From positions 1 through 64,000 of the forward strand of contig CAZLQD010000004.1 of the NCBI GenBank assembly GCA_964561605.1: 64,000 nt of DNA, read 5' to 3'. A program made the position numbers and the translations under genes. Position 1 is the first letter of the stretch; every line of letters begins with the position of its first letter. The notes below the pieces were generated by a model, which saw nothing but the letters and a program-made list of their open reading frames with translations, had not been told where the DNA came from and made no database searches. Positions 61,417 to 64,000 of the stretch are shown piece by piece. The stretch comes from JALUZX01 sp964561605. Lineage in GTDB: Bacteria > Planctomycetota > UBA1135 > JALUZX01.

Positions 61417-62556
61417 ATGAGGAAGACTGCCAGGGAACGCATCAAGAGGATGCTCGACCTTTGTGACGAGCTGGGCAAGATCCGCTCCAAGCTCCACGGT
61501 GTCGAGCGGGCCGGCCGGACCCGGTCGGTCTCCATACTCAAGAAGAAGGAAGAGAAGGTCCGGGAGGATCTCTCCCGCCTCAAACTCACGGGGAACCTGG
61601 GCGAGGTGACCCGCGACTTCGGGCTGGACTCCCTGGACATCCTGGTCCTGGGCATCCTTCTTCGCCAATACCTCAAGACCGACCAGCCCTACCTGGGCGG
61701 CCGGCAGCTCCTCAAACAGGCCCTCCAGGACTCCTTCGACATCCTGGCCCATGTCCAGCGCCTCTCCGAGGAAGGCCCCCTCCTCACGGCCGGTCTCATC
61801 GAGGCCCAAAAGGACGAAGAGGACCTCCCTCCCCTGGACCAGAAGTTCAAGGTCACCGAGAAGACCCTGGTCCTCCTCCAGGAAGACATGGAAGCCCGGA
61901 ACGTCCGCAGGCGCTCCCGGAGCCGGAAGGGATACACCTCCTACGCCGAGTTCATGGCCGACGAGAAGATCCTGGTGGACCTCCACTGGGCCCGGTCGCG
62001 GAAGCTCTTCGGCTGGGAGGACTGGACCCCGCCCCCGGCCGACACCTGGAACCCCGGCACGGCCCTGACCCGCCGGATCGCCCGAAAGGTCAAGGCCATG
62101 AAGAGCCGCCTCCAGCGTACGGCCGGCACTTTCCGCAACCCCTTCCTGGAATTCGTCCGCCGCCACGGCCTCACCTTCCCCGAAGAGATGGTCCTGGCGT
62201 CCCTCCTATTCCACGAACTCCAGGAAGGAGCCCTTCTCCTGGACGTGGTGGACCTCCTCAAGGTGATTTCGGCGGACCAGGTGGAACTCGTGGAAAACCG
62301 GAAGATCTTCTGGAAGCGGGGCGTCCTGCGCCGGCGGGGGATCATCGTCCTCGACTCGGTCTCCCCGGCCCGCTGGCTCTCCGGGGACTGCAGGTTGGCC
62401 GACTGGGTCGTCCAGGATCTCCTGGGCGAGGGCGAAGAGAACGGAATCTCCCTGGACGAGAAGATCGACTTCCACCTCTTCCTCAAGAACCTGAAGTCCT
62501 CCAAGCCTTTCTTCCGGAAGATGGGCGGAGAGGACGCCCCCCCCAAGCAGGCCTGA
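61417..62556 (+). CDS. Winged-helix-like repeat protein of unknown function
   Basis: A 379-residue soluble protein without a signal peptide. Two segments look alike: FGLDSLDILVLGILLRQYLK near 75 and HGLTFPEEMVLASLLFHELQ near 250. Each is followed by a Leu-rich helix and a wing-like strand (LSEEGPLLTAGLI; VENRKIFWKRGVLRRRGIIV). This resembles the winged-helix domain that precedes some AAA ATPase domains, but no Walker motif is present. An AAA partner encoded elsewhere, or DNA binding, is possible. Confidence 0.6.
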   Translation: MRKTARERIKRMLDLCDELGKIRSKLHGVERAGRTRSVSILKKKEEKVREDLSRLKLTGNLGEVTRDFGLDSLDILVLGILLRQYLKTDQPYLGGRQLLKQALQDSFDILAHVQRLSEEGPLLTAGLIEAQKDEEDLPPLDQKFKVTEKTLVLLQEDMEARNVRRRSRSRKGYTSYAEFMADEKILVDLHWARSRKLFGWEDWTPPPADTWNPGTALTRRIARKVKAMKSRLQRTAGTFRNPFLEFVRRHGLTFPEEMVLASLLFHELQEGALLLDVVDLLKVISADQVELVENRKIFWKRGVLRRRGIIVLDSVSPARWLSGDCRLADWVVQDLLGEGEENGISLDEKIDFHLFLKNLKSSKPFFRKMGGEDAPPKQA

Positions 62557-62686
62557 TTTTCGCCCCTCAGTAATACAAAGTCGCCCCCCCAAAAGCCCTC
62601 TCACCGGGCGGAAAGGGCGGAAGAAGAGCGGGAAGGGAAAAAGGGAGAAAGAAAGGCGCCGGGACGGGCTTCCCGGAAAAGGATCT

Positions 62687-62878
62687 TCAGGCGCCGGCCG
62701 TCTTCTGGGCCTCGACGGGCTTGCCCCGCCACTTGCAACGGTAGCACTTGTGGTATCCCGCGGCCTGGCGCGCCAGGCACATCTCCAGGCTGACCTTGTG
62801 GGTAATCAGGTTGGGAGAATCCCCCGAGGGAGTGGGACACTCCCTCAATACCACCGCCTTGGTCGCCTTGCTCTTCAT
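62687..62878 (-). CDS. Small four-Cys protein, possible zinc binder
   Basis: A 63-residue protein starting at ATG 62878 with GGGAGG 11 bases upstream; an in-frame start at 62944 would add 22 poorly supported residues. Four Cys are at C14, C34, C45 and C48 (LRECPTPSG, LEMCLARQ, KCYRCKW), a layout that fits a single zinc or Fe-S site. It has no signal peptide. It lies alone between an unrelated convergent gene and the isomerase-like gene. It shares its small size and Cys content with the protein at 32783, but I see no alignment between them. Confidence 0.6.
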   Translation of the reverse strand: MKSKATKAVVLRECPTPSGDSPNLITHKVSLEMCLARQAAGYHKCYRCKWRGKPVEAQKTAGA

Positions 62879-63009
62879 GGGATTCTCTGCCTCCCTTGCA
62901 CCTGGTTCACCGCGATCCAACCGGAACCCCCGGCCCGCCTTCACCGACGCGCCACGTTAAGTCCCTGTGAAGAACCGGTCAATAGGGGGGGACGGCAAGG
63001 AAGGGACCC

Positions 63010-63837
63010 TCACCGGAAGGTCATCCAGGCATCCCAGGCCTCCCGCAGCGCTTCGGGGGCCCGGTGGCTGGACCGGCTCAACTCCCAGCAGGCCGGGCCT
63101 TGGTATCCTCCTTCCTCCAGTTCCCGGAAGACCCGGCCGAAATCCACCGTTCCCCGCCCCGGCTCCAGGTGCTCGTGCCTCCCGGGAAGGGCGTCGTCCA
63201 GGTGGACCTGGAACAAACGGGGCCAGTCCCCCTCCTCCAAGGCCTCTCCGGGGCTCCCCTCTCCCAGGACCTCCAGGTGCCCTATATCGAGACACAACCC
63301 CAGGTCTCCGAGCCCCGACTCCCCCGCCAGGGCACGCCAGTGGGCCACCCTCTCCACCAGATGCCCCGGCTCGGGCTCCAGGGCCAGGGAGACCCCGGAG
63401 GCCCCCGCCCTCTCGGCCAGCCGCCCCACCGCCTCCAGGAGCCTGGCCCACCCCTCCTCCCGGGAGACGCCTTCGGGAAGGACCCCGGACCAGAAGGAGA
63501 GCACCCGCCCTCCAAGGTCCCGGGCGATGGAGATGCTTCCGGCCAGGAGGTCGAACCTCTTCTTCCGCTCCTCCGGATCCTTCTCCAGGAGGTTGGGCCT
63601 GTGCTTGCGCCTCGGGTCCAGCAGGAAACGCCCCCCCGTCTCCACCACCACATCCAGGCCGAGCTTCTCCAGGAGAGCCGCCGCCTTCCTGACCTCGCCG
63701 GCCCCCGCACGGAGGGGGTCCAGGTGGGGAACGTCCAGGGTCAATGCGACCACCCGGAATCCCTGGTCCGCCACGAGCGCCAGGGCGTCCTCCAGCCTGT
63801 GGCAGGCCAGGCCGTTCGTGTTGTACCCGGGCCTCAC
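63010..63837 (-). CDS. Sugar phosphate isomerase/epimerase-like TIM-barrel protein
   Basis: A 275-residue protein of the xylose-isomerase-like superfamily. GTG 63837 is preceded by GGAGGGGAG. Barrel strands with likely metal ligands are VVVETGGRFLLDP, LALEPEPGHLVERV (Glu), LGLCLDIGHLEV (Asp, His), FQVHLDDALPG (His) and CWELSRSSH (Glu). The length is standard. Such enzymes isomerise or epimerise sugars, inosols or related compounds, and the substrate is unknown. It follows the fragment at the window end by 19 bases on the same strand, so they are probably one transcript. Confidence 0.83.
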   Translation of the reverse strand: MRPGYNTNGLACHRLEDALALVADQGFRVVALTLDVPHLDPLRAGAGEVRKAAALLEKLGLDVVVETGGRFLLDPRRKHRPNLLEKDPEERKKRFDLLAGSISIARDLGGRVLSFWSGVLPEGVSREEGWARLLEAVGRLAERAGASGVSLALEPEPGHLVERVAHWRALAGESGLGDLGLCLDIGHLEVLGEGSPGEALEEGDWPRLFQVHLDDALPGRHEHLEPGRGTVDFGRVFRELEEGGYQGPACWELSRSSHRAPEALREAWDAWMTFR

Positions 63838-63856
63838 CTCCCCTCCAGGGCCGATC

Positions 63857-64000
63857 CTATTTGCCCGCCTCCGGAAGGATCTTGTGGATCCTGCTCTGGA
63901 GCTTGAGCCACCTGTCCACTTCCCTCTTGGCCTTCATGGTCTTCCCGTCGATCTCCCAGTCGTTCAGCTCAGCCTCCTCGACCCACATATTGAAATCGTC
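63857..64000 (-). CDS. C-terminal fragment of an unidentified protein (cut by the window end)
   Basis: The last 47 codons of a minus-strand gene entering from beyond 64000. They end with TAG and read FNMWVEEAELNDWEIDGKTM near the edge and ILPEAGK at the end. The fragment is charged and helical, with no signal peptide visible in this part. It lies 19 bases upstream of the isomerase-like gene. Too little is present to name a family. Confidence 0.55.
   Translation of the reverse strand, partial: DDFNMWVEEAELNDWEIDGKTMKAKREVDRWLKLQSRIHKILPEAGK

Noticed and set aside
1..64000. CRISPR array, tRNA or rRNA genes
   Set aside because: No regularly spaced direct repeats and no cloverleaf-like or rRNA-like sequence was found by reading. 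The only repeats are the four REP-like copies.

Overview
The window is very GC-rich DNA, roughly two thirds G+C by eye, packed with genes that often overlap by ATGA or GTGA. It most likely comes from the Planctomycetota. The evidence is an envelope operon of BatA/von Willebrand-type membrane proteins, an NPCBM-domain protein, many secreted proteins with hydrophobic signal peptides, and an Asp-box propeller ending in a C-terminal domain that I recall from secreted proteins of some planctomycetes. No rRNA or marker gene is present, so the phylum is an inference. I found no tRNA, rRNA or CRISPR array.

Layout. (1) 159-17978, plus strand: eleven collinear envelope genes. They encode a PQQ-type propeller, a prenyltransferase/squalene-cyclase-like repeat protein, two vWA membrane proteins, a DUF4175-like membrane protein, a coiled-coil protein, a TPR-like protein, an NPCBM protein, and three HtrA-type paralogues. 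Only the first HtrA paralogue keeps the His-Asp-Ser triad. (2) 17989-28245, minus strand: a methyltransferase, a six-hairpin glycosidase with a GH2-like N-terminus, the Asp-box propeller, and a large GH2 beta-galactosidase with a clear intrinsic terminator. (3) 28496-33007: a beta-hydroxyacid dehydrogenase, a membrane-anchored carboxypeptidase-regulatory-like repeat protein, and a small Cys-rich protein. (4) 33161-38146: a GHL10-type lipoprotein diverging from an AmpG-like permease and a serine hydrolase-NamZ fusion, which looks like a wall-sugar salvage unit. (5) 38358-44661: a beta-helix protein, a GH95-like glycosidase and a GH33 sialidase. (6) 44706-46048: nitrilase-family and Nudix hydrolases. 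(7) 46359-56813: a KamA-type radical SAM enzyme, an AmmeMemoRadiSam cluster that includes a small Tat-signal protein, a tRNA-queuosine mannosyltransferase-like glycosyltransferase, an M20 peptidase, and a 1268-residue fusion of spermidine-synthase-like, FMN-binding and NosR/NapH-like modules. (8) 56803-59362: a REP-associated tyrosine transposase (RAYT) plus an esterase, bracketed by inverted pairs of a REP-like repeat. (9) 59352-64000: a CPBP protease, signal peptidase I with a large insertion, a winged-helix-like protein, a small Cys protein, a TIM-barrel isomerase-like protein, and the tail of one more gene.

Taken together, the window serves the cell envelope and glycan use. It holds secreted and lipoprotein hydrolases for galactosides, sialic acid, fucoside-type sugars and peptidoglycan MurNAc, export and processing proteases, and an envelope redox module. 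The best candidates for under-described biology are the AmmeMemoRadiSam locus with its Tat mini-protein, the FMN/polyferredoxin fusion, the HtrA trio with two pseudoproteases, and the REP-bracketed RAYT element whose repeats supply the stop codons of three genes.
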